Source: Corylus avellana
Lineage: Eukaryota > Streptophyta > Magnoliopsida > Fagales > Betulaceae
Length of the DNA stretch: 64,000 nt
NCBI RefSeq assembly: GCF_901000735.1
Contig: NC_081541.1
Location: forward strand, 49,352,771-49,416,770
Direction of reading: 5' to 3'
Both the position numbers and the translations under genes were made by a program. The first letter of the stretch is position 1. Each line of letters begins with the position of its first letter. This document shows positions 52,760-64,000 of the stretch, one piece after another. The notes below the pieces were generated by a model that worked only from the letters and a program-made list of their open reading frames with translations, was not told the origin of the DNA and did no database searches.

Positions 52760-53782
52760 ATGGCGGACGATCTGGCTAATTTGTGGGAGAATTTCTCACT
52801 TACCAAGGATGAAGATCTGGAGCTTCCAATCCAGAAAGTCGAATTGCAAGCCAGGATCATGAGGGGTAGGGAATGTGTTTTGGGAAAATTGGTTTCGGAT
52901 CGAATGGTGAGTCGTGAGACTATCCAATTCACTCTCATGTCGTGGTGGAAACCCGGAGGAAAACTTTCTTTTAAGGTTCTCGGGGAGAATTTTTTCTTGA
53001 TCGATTTTACGAAACCAAGGGACAAGGAGTGAGCATTTTGATGGATGCATGTTCATGGTAGAGGATTTTGATGGTTTTACGCCACCATCACAATTCTCTT
53101 TTGATAAGGATGCGTTCTAGGTGCGAATGATAAATTTATCCTTAGCATGTATGAGTTTGGGGATCGGTCAGAAAATTTGGGCTTTGGTTGGAGAGGTGGA
53201 AACTGTTGATACGGATGCTGAGGGGATCGGATGGGGGAAATATCTTCATATAAAAATTCTTTTGGACCTGAAAAACCCCTGCCAAGGGGTAGGAAAATCA
53301 ATATTGAGGGAATGGCTACTTGGATTACGTTTCAATATGAACGACATCCAAAATTTTGTTTCCAATGTGGGGTAATTTGCCATGGTAAAACAGGGTGTCC
53401 AAGAAGGAGTGGGCTTCATCAACAAGATATGAACCAGTATGGTCTCTGGCTTAGAGCAGCTTCTCCTATTGGAAAACTAGAGAAGATTTTTAACAGGTTT
53501 CAAACCCACAAGGAATCGAACTACTCTCATCCAAAAGATGGGTTTCATCATCGATGGGATAGGGGGAGCAATTCTTCCGATGACCTGCGGAGGGATAGAG
53601 GTAGTTCAGGCGATGGTGGGAGGGGAATTGGCGAATCTCCGGTCGCGGGAAACTTGCATGCTCAGCATGGTAAGATTGGAAAGTATGGATTTCACGGAGA
53701 TATTATAGGAGGATATGGTGTGCATGGTTATAGAAAGAAACAGAAGGTAACAGAAGAATATTCAAAAAAAGATCTTGGGTAG
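52760..53782 (+). pseudogene. LINE ORF1 (DUF4283 and CCHC zinc knuckle)
   Basis: Starts MADDLANLWENFSLTKDED, typical of the DUF4283 domain of plant LINE ORF1 proteins. The frame breaks at a stop after FTKPRDKE, is recognisable again at about 53040-53230 (MINLSLACM, IGQKIWALVGEVETVDTD) and then in the first frame again (PLPRGRKI, WITFQYERHPK). The knuckle CFQCGVICHGKTGC has a complete C-x2-C-x4-H-x4-C set. The role in the family is RNA binding. At least two frameshifts and one TGG-to-TAG change make it non-functional. Confidence 0.85.
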
Positions 53783-54314
53783 TCAACTGATGAAGCATCT
53801 ATTGAAGAGAGCGATTTTCGGGATTCATGCAAGGAAGGAAATCATCACGGTGCACTGGAAAATTTTCACCTAGCTGTCACGCTGCATGGGGCGAGACTGG
53901 CGAATGCTCTCCCAGTTGTCACACTGCATGCATCGGGACTGGGCCACGTCACAGTTCATCAAGCTAAGGATGCCATGGGCTGGGGGGAGCTAACTATGAG
54001 CCCGGGCTTTACTCTAATATGGGTCCGTTAATATCAGATGTCGAAAGGTCCATGCAATGAAAAGGCTTTGGTTCTAAAGGAGAAAGGGGTATCGATAAAA
54101 GAAGCCCAGAGAAAGTAGTGGGAATCTGTAAGAAAAGAAGTCGGAGAGAAATTGATGCTCATTTTGAAACTTCTATACAGTTGGACGGGCCATGGAGAAT
54201 AAGTGGTCAAATTGATGCACGCCCAGTTACAAAGGGACGGAAGCTGAGTACTGCGATAGGCAAAAACAATCGTTCGGGGATGGCGGAGGCTGTGGTGCAG
54301 CCCCACCGACCGCA

Positions 54315-57300
54315 ATGAGGATAATTAGCTGGAACTGCCGAGGGCTTGGGAACCCTCGGACAGTTAGAAAGCTTTGCCGCTTGATGAAGCAAAAGAAGCC
54401 CATTTTGGTTTTCTTAATGGAAACCAAATTACGGAAGGAAAAAATGGAGGGTATACGCTATAAACTCGGGTTCTCGAGCATGTTTGTTGTTGATAGTGTG
54501 GGGAGAAGTGGAGATTTGGCTCTATTTTGGGGAGAGGAAACTTGGGTTACTATCCAGAATTTTAGTCAACGCCATATCAACGGCGTAATTAAAATTTCGG
54601 AGAGTAATACACCATGGAACTTTACCGGTTTCTACGGCCATCCCAACGTTGCAAAAAGAGATGAAGCATGGGCTTTACTCCACTATCTTGCCCATTTGGC
54701 CCCCATCCCATGGATTTGTATTGGTAATTTTAACGAAATTGTGGAAAGCGCAGAAAAATGGGGTGGGGTGGGGTGGGACGTGCAAATAGCTAAATGTTAG
54801 CTTTTCGACAAGTTCTGAAAAAATTGTGAACTTTCGGATCTTGGGTTCTGAGGTCCGAAGTTTACTTGGAGCAATTGTAGAGATGAGGAGGAATTTACTA
54901 AGGAACGTTTAGATCAGGGAGTGGCCAATTCCGAATGGAGAGGTCTATTTTCGGATATGGAAGTGGTAGTAGAAGTTACTACCGGTTCTGATCATACCCC
55001 TTTAATACTTTACCTGGTGGGAGACGGTGTGCACGGGCGGGGGCATAGAAACTTCATATACGAGACCAAGTCGTAGTGTGATGATGGCTATGAGGAAATT
55101 TTAAAGCAAGCTTGGGCTCTTATAACTGACGTAGAAATTGGGTGGAGTGCTATAGGTTCCAATTTATCACATTGTCAAACCTCTCTTGTGCGTTGGTAGG
55201 TGGGATGTAATGGAGCTACTAAGGAGAAAATCACCCAATTACAAAAAAGGCTTCTTGTATTACAGGGGACTGAAGAAGAAGGGGTAGGTGGAGAGACAAA
55301 AAATTATTCAAAAGGAGTTGACTCTGTTGCTGGTAAAATCTGATTATTAGTGGCGGCAGAGAGAGAAAATTGACTGGCTGCGGAGCGGTGATAGGGACAC
55401 GAAATTTTACCATTCCTGTGCAAACTCTGGCAGAAAATCCAACACCATTTACGCCATCACCAATGCTAAGGGGAGACCATGTTCGTCGGAGGAAGAGGTA
55501 CAATTGGCTTTTGTCAATTATTTTGATGGCTTGTTTACTTCTGAAAGTGCAGGAAATATGATGTCATGTTTACAACCATTAAATAATTGAGTTACAACGA
55601 CTATGAATTGTTCGTTGCTGAAGCCATTTACCAAAGAGGAAGTCCAGTTTGCACTTCGTCAAATGGCTCCTCTAAAAGCAAGGGTCTTGACGGGTTTCCT
55701 GCAGATTTTTATTAGAAAAATTGGAATATAGTGGGGGATGATATATGTCGAGCTATCATTGGGTCACTCAACTCTGGTATTTTGCCTAACTTTTTGTGAA
55801 TTTGAGTAATATTGCTCTTATTCCGAAGGTTAAAAACCCTACTAGTGTGATGGAATTTAGGCCGATTAGCCTTTGCAATGTGACTTACAAGTTAATATCC
55901 AAGGTGCTTGCGAATAGATTGAAGAAAATCTTGCCCCAAATTATTTCACCTGTTTAGAGTGCATTTTTACCAGGGCGATTGATCACTAATAATGTACTAG
56001 CGGCTTATAAGATGCTCCATACCATGCATGCACGTATGAAGGGGGAGAAAGGTTTCATGGAGATAAAATTGGATATGAATAAGGCCTACGATAGGGTGGA
56101 ATGGCGGTTCCTAGAGGCAGTAATGAGGTGTCTGGGGTTTGAATCACGGTGGACAAATCTCATTATGATGTGAGGAACATCGGTTCAATATGCTGTTGTA
56201 GTTAATGGGAAACCGTGTAGAAAAATTAAACCGCAGAGGGGATTGAGGAAAGGGAACCTTATTTCTCCATATCTATTATTTGTGCAGAGGCTTTGGGTGC
56301 ATTGTTGACAAAAGCAAATGAGGATGGAGCTTTGACGGGGGTTCCTACTTCAAAAAGGGGCCCTCGAATAAGCTATTTATTCTTTGCGGATGATAGCGTT
56401 CTTTTTTGTAGGGCTAATCGTACTCAATGGAAGAATCTTACGAATGTTTTACAGCTTTATGAAACTGTGTCGGGCCAACACCTCAATGCTAGTAAGACTT
56501 CCATTTTTTTTAGCAAGAATACTTCCATGAAGGATAAGGGTGAAATTTTGGAGGTTTTGGGTCTCCCATCGACTCAACGGTATGACACTTATTTGGGACT
56601 CCCAACTCTAGTAGGAAAATCTCGAATGGCAGCTTTAAAGGGAATCACTGACCTAGTATGGAAGAGCCTTCAAAACTGGAAGCTGAAATTTTTATCTCAG
56701 GCTGGCAAGGAAATACTTCTTAAGGCTGTAATTCAAGCGATTCCTACCTACTACATGAGTGTTTTTCTTCTCCCACGTGCTCTTTGTGTGGAGATAAATT
56801 CACAAATGCGTAAGTTTTGGTGGGGACATAAAGAAAATAAATCCAGAGTGAGTTGGATGAGTTGGGAGTGTATGGGTTTGTCAAAAGAGTCTGGAGGAAT
56901 GGGGTTTTGTGATTTTACGAGTTTTAATAAGGCTCTTTTGGCTAAACAAAGTTGGAGGCTTTGGCACCAACCGGACAATCTAATTTCTCGGATTATGAAG
57001 GCGAAATATTACTCGGAGTGCTCTATATTGGAGGCAAGTGTGGGTTGGCGACCCTCTTTTGCAGGGAGGAGTATTCATGGCTCGTGTGATCTTCTTCGAG
57101 AAGGATTGATATGGAGGGTGGGTAATGGTTGCAAAGTTCAGATTTGGAAAGATAGGTGGATCCCGAACCCATCTACTTTCAAAATTATTTCCCCACCAAC
57201 CCTACTAGACCCAGAGGCAACGGTTAGCTCCCTTGTTGATGTACACTCAAAGTAGTGGAATATCCCTCTTTTGGCCTCTTTATTTACAGAAGAGGAGGTT

Positions 57301-58444
57301 CAAAAGATTAAGGAAATTCCTTTAAGTTGCACCAATCAAAAAGGACTCTCTTATTTGGAGGGGCACTAAGAATGGGGTTTTTTCGATGAAGAGTGCATAT
57401 CATATACAAAAAGAGTTGGTAAATCGAACGAAAGCAGCTAGTTCATCAACAACAAGGAGTAGTGCTCTTTGGAGACGATTATGGGCTTTACCGGTGCCTA
57501 ACATGGAGAAAAATTTTCTATGGTGGGCCTGCCAAAATATTCTCCCGACCCGGGAAAATTTATACAAACGAAAGGTTATTTTGGATCCCCTTTGCCCGGT
57601 TTGTGGTTTGGAGGTGGAGACAGGTTTCTATATTTTGTGGCAGTGCCCATCGGCTATGGATGCGTGGGCTATGGGTCATGCAAAAGTCCAGAAGTGCTCA
57701 TTCTCTGGACATGATTTGCTGCAGCTGCTGGAGTATTTGTTTGACAGGTGTGGCCAGGAGGAAATAAAACAATTTTCTGGTATGTCTCAGCGTCTTTGGC
57801 TGCGAAGAAACGACTTGATTCATGGAGGCACCTTAACACACCCGAAGGTGATAGTTGCTCAGACAAAACAAGCCATTGTGGATTTCACCTTGGCTCATGA
57901 GCGTGATGAGGTAGCTATGATTACACTCGTCCAATAGACCGCAACCAGCTGGCAAGCTCCAGTGATGGGGTGGGCAAAAGCAAATTGTGATGCGGCTTTG
58001 GTGAGACAGCATGGTCGTATGGGGCTTGGGGTGGTTATACGGGACTCTTGGGGGAATATGCAGGCAACAAGGTGCGTGGTTTAGGATGGTTGCTTGGCTC
58101 CGGTAGCAGCAGAGGCGATGGTGATTCTCTTGGCCATATGATTATGTCATGAATTAAGCCTTTCCCGGGTGCACTTTAAAGGGGATGCAAAATCTGTGAT
58201 AGATTCCGTAAACTCGGTGGAGACGGATAGCAGCTGGATGGGGCATATCATTGAGGATATCAAATTGAAACTTCGGGCTTTTCAACAGTGACAGCTCACG
58301 TTTACTAGGGAGGAGGGAAATCAGGTGGCTCACTTACTTGCAAAATATGCGGTGGAACATGACCAGGAATTTTGTTGGAGAGATATACCTCTTGATTGTA
58401 TTCGTGATGCTTTGTTACTTGAGCAATTTGCTCTAATTTCTTGA
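54315..58444 (+). pseudogene. LINE ORF2 (endonuclease, reverse transcriptase, zf-RVT, RNase H)
   Basis: The endonuclease begins MRIISWNCRGLGNPRTV with METKL. The catalytic GDFNE motif reads GNFNE, an Asp-to-Asn change, and a frameshift follows AKC near 54795, after which SNCRDEEEF and GSDHTPLILY are still readable. The reverse transcriptase is recognisable from FRPISLCNVTYKLISKVLAN (about 55855) through IKLDMNKAYDRVEW and the catalytic FADD (YLFFADDSVLF, about 56380) to IWKDRWIPNP (57158). zf-RVT has FLWWACQNILPTRENL and CPVCGLEVE. A C-terminal RNase H-like part (WAKANCDAAL, GVVIRDSWGN, HLLAKYA) ends at 58444. It contains many stops and is not functional. Confidence 0.9.
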
Positions 58445-58470
58445 ATTATAATGAGAAGTCAGTTTTTATC

Positions 58471-58546
58471 AATAATAATTTTAAAAGTCATATTACTTTT
58501 GGAGGAATAAAAGATGATAGGAGTCTTGCATATAGCATTACTCATA
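58471..58546. mobile_element. MITE-like half element
   Basis: AATTTTAAAAGTCATATTAC and AGTCTTGCATATAGCATTACT resemble the right half of the complete MITE at 61543-61707 and, inverted, sequence at 40336-40410. Only one end is present. Confidence 0.45.
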
Positions 58547-58841
58547 TATTTATTGCCAATAAAAGAACAATATAAAAGCATTCATTGTCTAAAAACACTA
58601 TTAAAACTAAAGTAGCCAAAATATGTACAAGTAGCCCTTCAATAGCCATCACTCTTAAGCATCGTCATCCTCAAACTCATCCTCATCCCAGTTGGATTGT
58701 CACCTGCCCAATCAAAATGAATTCAATACTTTTTATATGACATCGTACGAAAAAAAAAAATGGAAGACAATAAATAAGTAAATGAGAACATAGAGTTATA
58801 TATGATTTGCATAATGCAAGGCAACCAAATAAGGGCCTATT

Positions 58842-59010
58842 CACTACAAAAATTTAAGTATTTTGTGACTGCCAATTAGTGACGTGTTGTAGTGACGTTT
58901 TTGAAATAGCAAAAGTTTAGTATACTATAAAAACGAGGGGTAGTGACGTTTTTACTGTTCACACGCCACCAATTGGTTGAGTGTGAACAGTAAAAACGTC
59001 ATTAAAGGTT
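58842..59010 (+). mobile_element. CACTA-like element end with hairpin
   Basis: Begins CACTACAAAAATTTAAG, a classic CACTA terminus. It contains GTGACGTGTTGTAGTGACG and a hairpin whose arms are GTGACGTTTTTACTGTTCAC and its reverse complement (58942-59005). The same words occur in the element at 17315-18336. The partner end was not found. Confidence 0.55.
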
Positions 59011-59157
59011 TTTTTTTTTTCTCGAAAAATAATTTTTTTTCATTTTTTTATTAATTTATTTTTTCATTTTTTTCATTTGTTAATATGATCACAATTGTAA
59101 CTCATGATACTCTCAACTGAGATTGCATGCACATATGGACTACCTTATATTCCAAGG

Positions 59158-59158
<1 letters not shown>

Positions 59159-59213
<55 letters not shown>
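59159..59213. repeat. (CT)n(AT)n microsatellite
   Basis: A run of about 15 CT units passes directly into about 12 AT units. Confidence 0.9.
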
Positions 59214-60030
59214 GATAAGGTGTTCATAAAGCACATAATGGTTTACCTTATAACTATTTCCATACTGCCTTTGTAATCTTGATAAATTTACATCCTTCTA
59301 AGTTGTATCATTAGCATACACTTTTGATTACATTTCAATACTTAAACATGCAACTTTAAGAGAAAATTGGCGCAAATTATCAAAGAGATAGAGATGAAAT
59401 GCAAATATGAAACTTGTAATCATTCAAGTATTTAGGAAACACAAGCAGAGCACAGGTTCTAATACAAGTTCTATATTCTTTCATCCTCTATCTCTAAGTC
59501 ATTTTGAAATTTTGAAAACCTCATATATACAAGTTCTATACGTACAAGTCTCCAACCGCGGCCACAAGTAAAACAAAAATCATTTCTCAGAACTATATAA
59601 TCATCAACAATATTATAATGATATGTTAATATCACCTTACAAACCTATATAAGAAGCACTTCTTAGAGAAGGATGTTTACTATACTACTGAGTTTGTGAT
59701 AAGAAACCAAGGAATTTTTATTTTATTTTATTTATTTTATTTTATTTTGACATGTGGATAAAGGGGGCTGGAAGAGAATTCGAACTAATGACTTTCATTT
59801 TATGAGGCAAATCAAAGATTATAATCCTATATTTGACGTCAAGAAATTACCATCACTTGGACGACTAGCCCCAGATGATCTCAATCGTCGTCCCGCTGGC
59901 GCCAAAGAGTTCGAGCCGGGAGCTAGCGATATGTTCTGCGATGGGCCGGCATAAAACATACAATTAATGATCAGAATGTAAGAGATTTTTCCAAATCAAA
60001 TGGGTTAAATTAGCCAACAATAAAAGTAAA
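59214..60030. other. Intergenic, no gene recognised
   Basis: AT-rich. A 66-codon frame at 59754-59954 has no domain. It should include the 3' untranslated region of the downstream minus-strand gene. Confidence 0.4.
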
Positions 60031-61048
60031 TTAGTAATTAGGGTATACATGTGCCTGCATCGTGGCTTTCATAATGCTTGCGAAGTGGTCCATCCGAGTA
60101 TTGAGTGCCGCCACTTCACCGCTCCATTTCTCGAATTTGCCGGCGATTTCTTGCAAGCCTTGTTCCGGTGTAGAGGGCAATGTTGTGTGAAAGATAATAT
60201 AACTTGCAACCACGAATAGAATAAGAAGAGCAATTGCCACCGTAGATACTATATAATTATCAAAATTAGTTGACTTAATCTTCTCTCCGGCAGAACTCAA
60301 CCAATGATTTTTCTTAGGCATTGTTATGGAAAGAATTCCGCTATCAAACTTTGAACGAATTTCATGCCCATTACAATCTTCTGGAATCTTAACTTCTTTA
60401 TGAAAGAAGCTATTGATTAGATTAGTCCTTTGTCCCCAAATTTCAACTCCTCCACGATTGTTGAGTCGAACAATAATTTCTTCGCTTTTGAACCCTACAA
60501 AAAGTCGAGAAAAAAAAAATTATTTTCACTTTTACATCACATCAATCAAACAAAAAATAGAAACTTTATTTTCTAAACGCAATCTCAAGTACAGTTTTGA
60601 CGAACCGAATATCTTTGTTGCTCTTGAATTGGGAAGATCGTGTTGATGCGTTATAACCTAATAATAATAATAATAATGTAGGGTGCCTTCACGTACAGGC
60701 AAGGAAATAATTTCTTACAAAATATAGCACTTTTAAAGGGAAAACAGCAATTTTTCCAAACAGTACTTAACTACATTAAAAATCGTGTCTTTGAACTTGC
60801 AAACCCAAACAAACCCTTAAAATCGTCCCAACAAGCCGTTTAGTAATCACGTGTTAAACCAGAAATCTATAATTAATTTAGTTATACTCCATGAGTCAAA
60901 CTTTGAGTTTCTATCGAAATTCTTAAGAGAAAATATACGTACCTTGAAGATGAAGCTCGAGAACGTCACGGCCTTCTTCTTGACGCCACTTGCAAAAGGG
61001 TTCGAAACCAGAGGGCATGGGCTCAGCTTTGGCCTTCTTCGTTTCCAT
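60031..61048 (-). CDS. RTM2-like protein: HSP20/alpha-crystallin domain with C-terminal membrane anchor
   Basis: Two exons, 60943-61048 and 60494-60031, joined by a phase-1 GT-AG intron of 448 bp, give 189 residues. Residues 17-95 form an HSP20-like domain: FEPFCKWRQEEGRDVLELHL, GFKSEEIIVRLNNRGGVEI, FFHKEVKIPEDCNGHEIRSK, and FDSGILSITMPKK, the GxLxIxxPK-type ending of the fold. A membrane helix lies at 116-137 (YIVSTVAIALLILFVVASYI), followed by a short amphipathic tail. HSP20 domain plus membrane anchor is the layout of RESTRICTED TEV MOVEMENT 2 and its many plant homologues. RTM2 restricts long-distance potyvirus movement in Arabidopsis, but homologues mostly have unknown roles. No defects seen; a TATA box lies upstream. 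Confidence 0.85.
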
Positions 61049-61105
61049 TTCTTTTAATTAATAGAACACAAAAACACTGGGGACGTCTATTAACCAAGCT
61101 TTCTT

Positions 61106-61114
61106 CTATTTATA
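61106..61114 (-). promoter_or_regulatory. TATA box of the RTM2-like gene
   Basis: TATAAATAG on the minus strand, about 58 bp upstream of the ATG at 61048. It fits a short leader of 25-30 bp. Confidence 0.65.
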
Positions 61115-61542
61115 ATGAATTAATCATTGAACAAGTTTATTCTTTCTTTATTTTTTAGCATTATTAATTTATTCAATGAAACCCTAGCTAATAGTAAAAC
61201 CCTAGCCGTCCCTAGTGTTTATATGTGGTTATATATGTTCCATTAAGTGTTTTTCCTCTTTTTTTTTTTTTTTCTTTTTTTAAAGGAATCGATCGAACAT
61301 TAAGGAAATTAGGTATTTGATATGAAAGCACATCTCTTAGCTACTACGTACCTTAATTATCTTGAACATGATCTTTATTTAATCTCTAACTATTCGAAAA
61401 TTTCCTCGAGACTTGACCGCATATTTTTATTATTATTTTTTTTCAACATGATTGCATGCTTAAAAACTTTGGTCCAAGATTTAAAAATCAAAAAATCAAA
61501 AAATCAAATAAAAACCCACCAAAGCAAGTGAGTTTAAAAAAG
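61115..61542. other. Intergenic, upstream of the RTM2-like gene
   Basis: AT-rich with T runs near 61260-61280. A 69-codon frame (61322-61531) ends in a Lys-rich low-complexity tail and is not supported. Confidence 0.35.
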
Positions 61543-61707
61543 AGTAATGCCAGAAGTGGGATTTTGTCTACCATATATCTCCAAAAATGATGTGCTTTTT
61601 AAAATTATCTTTGAATTTGTGATAGATCACACTATTGAATTTTGATATAATGGTGATTTTAAAAGCAACATTAAAAGGTGAATAAAAGTCACACTTCTAA
61701 CATTACT
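61543..61707. mobile_element. 165-bp MITE
   Basis: Terminal inverted repeats are AGTAATGCCAGAAGTG at the left and, inverted, AGTAATGTTAGAAGTG at the right (two mismatches in sixteen). It is flanked by AAG on both sides, a possible 3-bp target duplication. The interior includes ATTGAATTTTGATATAATGG, also seen near 25063 and 40020 in half elements. Confidence 0.75.
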
Positions 61708-62320
61708 AAGCAAAATTTTAAACCTAGTTTACTAGCCAATGGCATGATTTGGGGTATTTTTGTCAAAAATAAAATTTTAAAACCCTAGACTAACTTAATC
61801 CTAGCTACACCCTTTTTTTCTTTTTCTTTTTTAACAAACGAGTTATCTTCATTGAAAACTGCCAAACTTGAGTGGCCGAATGACCCGAGGGTGACATGGA
61901 ACCTGGACCGGATCACCATCTTTAGTTATTCGTTAAATTGCCATTAGAGAGTTAGCCACTTAACAACCAAACAACGAAGAAATAAATTGTTAGGAAAATA
62001 ATGTGATAAGAGAGAAAAATTAGAAATAAACACCAAATTGTTAGGAAAAATATTATTAAAGTAGGAACAAAAATCTAATACAAAAGATAGCTTGAGGTAC
62101 GATGAATCGCTACTAACAAATGTCAACTATACGTCAACTATACAACTATACATTAAAGACGTTCTATTCCTTATGCTACTCGGCCTTCCCCTTCCCTTTC
62201 CCCACCGAGCTCATTCGCTCAAACTCCACTCGCATCAGCTCAAATTCCATTTTCATTCGCCCAACATTCGAATTCAATGGTTCAAAACATTTCAGAAGCT
62301 GCCGCTCAAACGCTGAAGGT

Positions 62321-62759
62321 CTATTGAACGCAATGTCCAGCCTCCCCACCATTGATGTAAAGACATTGAACGCAATGTCTCGTGCAGTTCTTCCCATCTG
62401 CAGCATAGAAAAACATAAATTAGAGCTTAAAATGCGAAAAATAGGGAGAAAGGTATGAGGTTTAAAAAGGTTTAGTGGGATCCAGCTTCTGTGCTTCCTT
62501 TTCCTCCCTCTCCTTTCGAATAGAGCCCAAAAAAATTAAAAATTACTTTCATCTCTTTTTCTAATCGAAGGTTTGAAACATACATACATGATGATAAATG
62601 TAGCAAAGACATTCTTAACTTACCTTGCTTGGCTTGACCGGCCAGAGAGATAGAGACAGAGACCAGTAAGGAGAGACAGAGACCGGCGAGGAAAGACAGA
62701 GACGAGCGTGAGAGACTTAGCCTTAGGTTTAGGGTTAGATGAAAGTGATCTTCTGCCAT
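62321..62759 (-). CDS. Possible two-exon small Cys-containing peptide gene
   Basis: ATG at 62759 opens a hydrophobic N-terminus (SFLAGLCLSLLVSVSISLAG) that resembles a signal peptide. It ends at a strong donor (CAAG|GTAAGT, exon 62624-62759). A CTGCAG acceptor at 62398 continues in phase for 25 more codons with four Cys (NC, HC, QC, HC) to TAG at 62321, total 70 residues. I do not recognise the family. It may be chance: the second exon contains the repeated word GACATTGCGTTCAAT, and no homologue or transcript is known to me. Confidence 0.2.
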
Positions 62760-63277
62760 TGCTTGTTGCCAATGAGGTATACTGGATGCCTCACGAATAT
62801 TACTAGTCGCATTTAATGATTTTTATTTGATGGTAAAATGATTGTTTTAACCTTTTTGAATGGTAAAAATTTGAGAAGAGTATCTAGAAAAGCTAGGAGA
62901 AACAAGGGGTTATTTTAGGTAGACAATCAGATTATTGTCCACCTAGCCCAAGTAGTCAACTCGATTGATTGACAACTTTGGCATTCTAAGCTCATATTAA
63001 AAACAGCCAAGTTCTAAGCATTATAGAGCTGTCTCAGTGAGTATAAAAATTTAGAAAGACTCGCACCGCACAACACCAATTGCTTAAATGAGATCTTTAA
63101 ATAAAAATATATTAGAAATATTATTTAAATATTAAAAAAAAATAAGGTCTCATTTTAAAGTTTTGCCTAAGACCTCAAAATACATTGAGCCAGCCCTGTA
63201 TTTGGTGGACCATTCACCTTCTCTCTCACTTTTTTCATTCTAAATGATTGTTAGAGCCTTCATGATTTATATCAATA

Positions 63278-63427
63278 TTTTGCTCATATTTTTTCCATAT
63301 CATCTTATAAATCAACTATTAAATTTGTGAATTTATGTAGACCCAACAAAAGTCAATAATGGACCCCACAAATCTAATGATTGATCTATTGAATTTGTAG
63401 GAGACTATAGAGAAAATATGAGCAAAT
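63278..63427. mobile_element. 150-bp palindromic MITE
   Basis: Left end TTTGCTCATATTTTTTCC. The right end, inverted, gives ATTTGCTCATATTTTCTC. The interior contains CCACAAATCTAATGATTGAT, the phrase shared with other MITE-like repeats in the window. Related to 6849-7000. Confidence 0.6.
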
Positions 63428-63556
63428 TATTCCTACAAATCATTTCTCTTTCTCCTAATTAATGCTCTTCATTGTACAATCATTACATTGACAACCATTA
63501 AATAATTAAATTTGATTATCATTAACGTGATTTTGCTGCATCATTTTATTAAGTTG

Positions 63557-63730
63557 TAATGATAGAATTCATTGATTTTTCAACCATCTTTTAACCATCT
63601 CGATAATGAATGAATGAATGAATCCACCGTTGAACTTGTGTGGAGTTCACATGAGTCCACAAATCTAATGGTTGATTTATTGAATTTGTAGGATGAAATG
63701 AAAAAAAGATGAAAATATTACAATGAGAAA
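63557..63730. mobile_element. MITE-like dispersed repeat, copy 2
   Basis: Same order of words as 18340-18499 (AATGATAGAATTCATT, CTTTTAACCATCTC, AATGAATGAATGAATCC, AAATCTAATGGTTGAT, TTGAATTTGTAGGATGA), roughly four-fifths identical by eye. Confidence 0.6.
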
Positions 63731-64000
63731 TGCTAGGTTCTCTTCTAATGTTCTTCTTGTGTCCTCATATAATCTTAGGTGAATATTATTTTCTAAAAAT
63801 TGTATTTTCTAAAAATATATCGACTCTTACTATTTTATTAAATATTTACCAGCTCTTTGTAGGCACCGGTAACTATTAGTAGTGATAACCAACTTAGTTC
63901 GTATTTTATTAAAAAACAATAATATATATATAGAGAGAGTTTATATTTAACATTAATTCTGACTTTTAAAATTGTTATTTGATTAAAATTTAATGGTAAT

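Larger units (their letters stand above)
52600..58470 (+). mobile_element. L1-type LINE, decayed
   Basis: Has ORF1 with DUF4283 and CCHC knuckle, then ORF2 with endonuclease, reverse transcriptase, zf-RVT and a plant-type RNase H, in the normal order and at near full length. Many stops and frameshifts. The 5' end is estimated. The 3' end lies just after the last stop (58444), before a MITE-like piece at 58471, and a long poly-A tail is not evident. Confidence 0.88.

Noticed and set aside
59754..59954. A 66-codon plus-strand frame
   Set aside because: It has no recognisable domain, no splice context and no conservation signal available from sequence alone.

Overview
The window is nuclear DNA of a flowering plant. 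It has AT-rich intergenic sequence, spliced genes with GT-AG introns, plant-specific families (ATL RING-H2 ligases, a cucumisin-type subtilase, a CC-NBS-LRR resistance gene, an RTM2-like small-heat-shock protein) and dense retrotransposons and MITEs. The gene families point to a eudicot, possibly a woody rosid, but I cannot name the species from sequence alone. Two runs of exactly 100 N (25457-25556 and 30783-30882) split the window into three contigs.

Contig 1 (1-25456). Two ATL-type RING-H2 genes on the minus strand (112-645 and 21995-22486) flank a ten-exon minus-strand subtilase (12332-16252). All exon junctions of the subtilase can be placed, but one in-frame TAG in exon 4 interrupts it. 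Between the genes lie a solo LTR, a 1.5 kb foldback element, CACTA-like fragments, a TAA-flanked MITE, a tRNA-derived SINE with an 11-bp target duplication, a degenerate GATC-rich minisatellite, and palindromic elements, one of them inside a subtilase intron.

Contig 2 (25557-30782) has no convincing host gene. Its left part repeats 8937-11838 and its right part repeats 5838-6946, in the opposite order. A 1.8 kb non-autonomous LTR retrotransposon (LTRs, tRNA-iMet primer site, polypurine tract) sits at the junction and carries an antisense fragment resembling a plant VOC/glyoxalase-like gene.

Contig 3 (30883-64000) opens with the 3' part of a Ty3/gypsy element: an antisense 220-codon ORF and a 2 kb LTR with higher-order tandem repeats just upstream of its TATA box. 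This is joined to a 5'-truncated Ty1/copia element that is intact from integrase to RNase H except for one TAG. The 1.46 kb after the copia element is almost identical to the last 1.46 kb of contig 1, which suggests an allelic or false duplication. Next comes a CC-NBS-LRR gene (43941-47711) broken by two compensating indels. It is bracketed by duplicated spacers about 9.2 kb apart, the footprint of a tandem resistance-gene cluster. A decayed L1-type LINE (about 52.6-58.5 kb) follows the second spacer. The right end holds the one apparently intact spliced gene, a two-exon RTM2-like membrane-anchored HSP20-domain protein (60031-61048, minus), and several MITEs.

Functionally the window combines ubiquitin ligases, a secreted protease and pathogen-response genes in a transposon-rich, recently rearranged region. 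Several open frames are broken by single changes, so they are either young pseudogenes or assembly errors. Resequencing and transcript evidence would separate the two.
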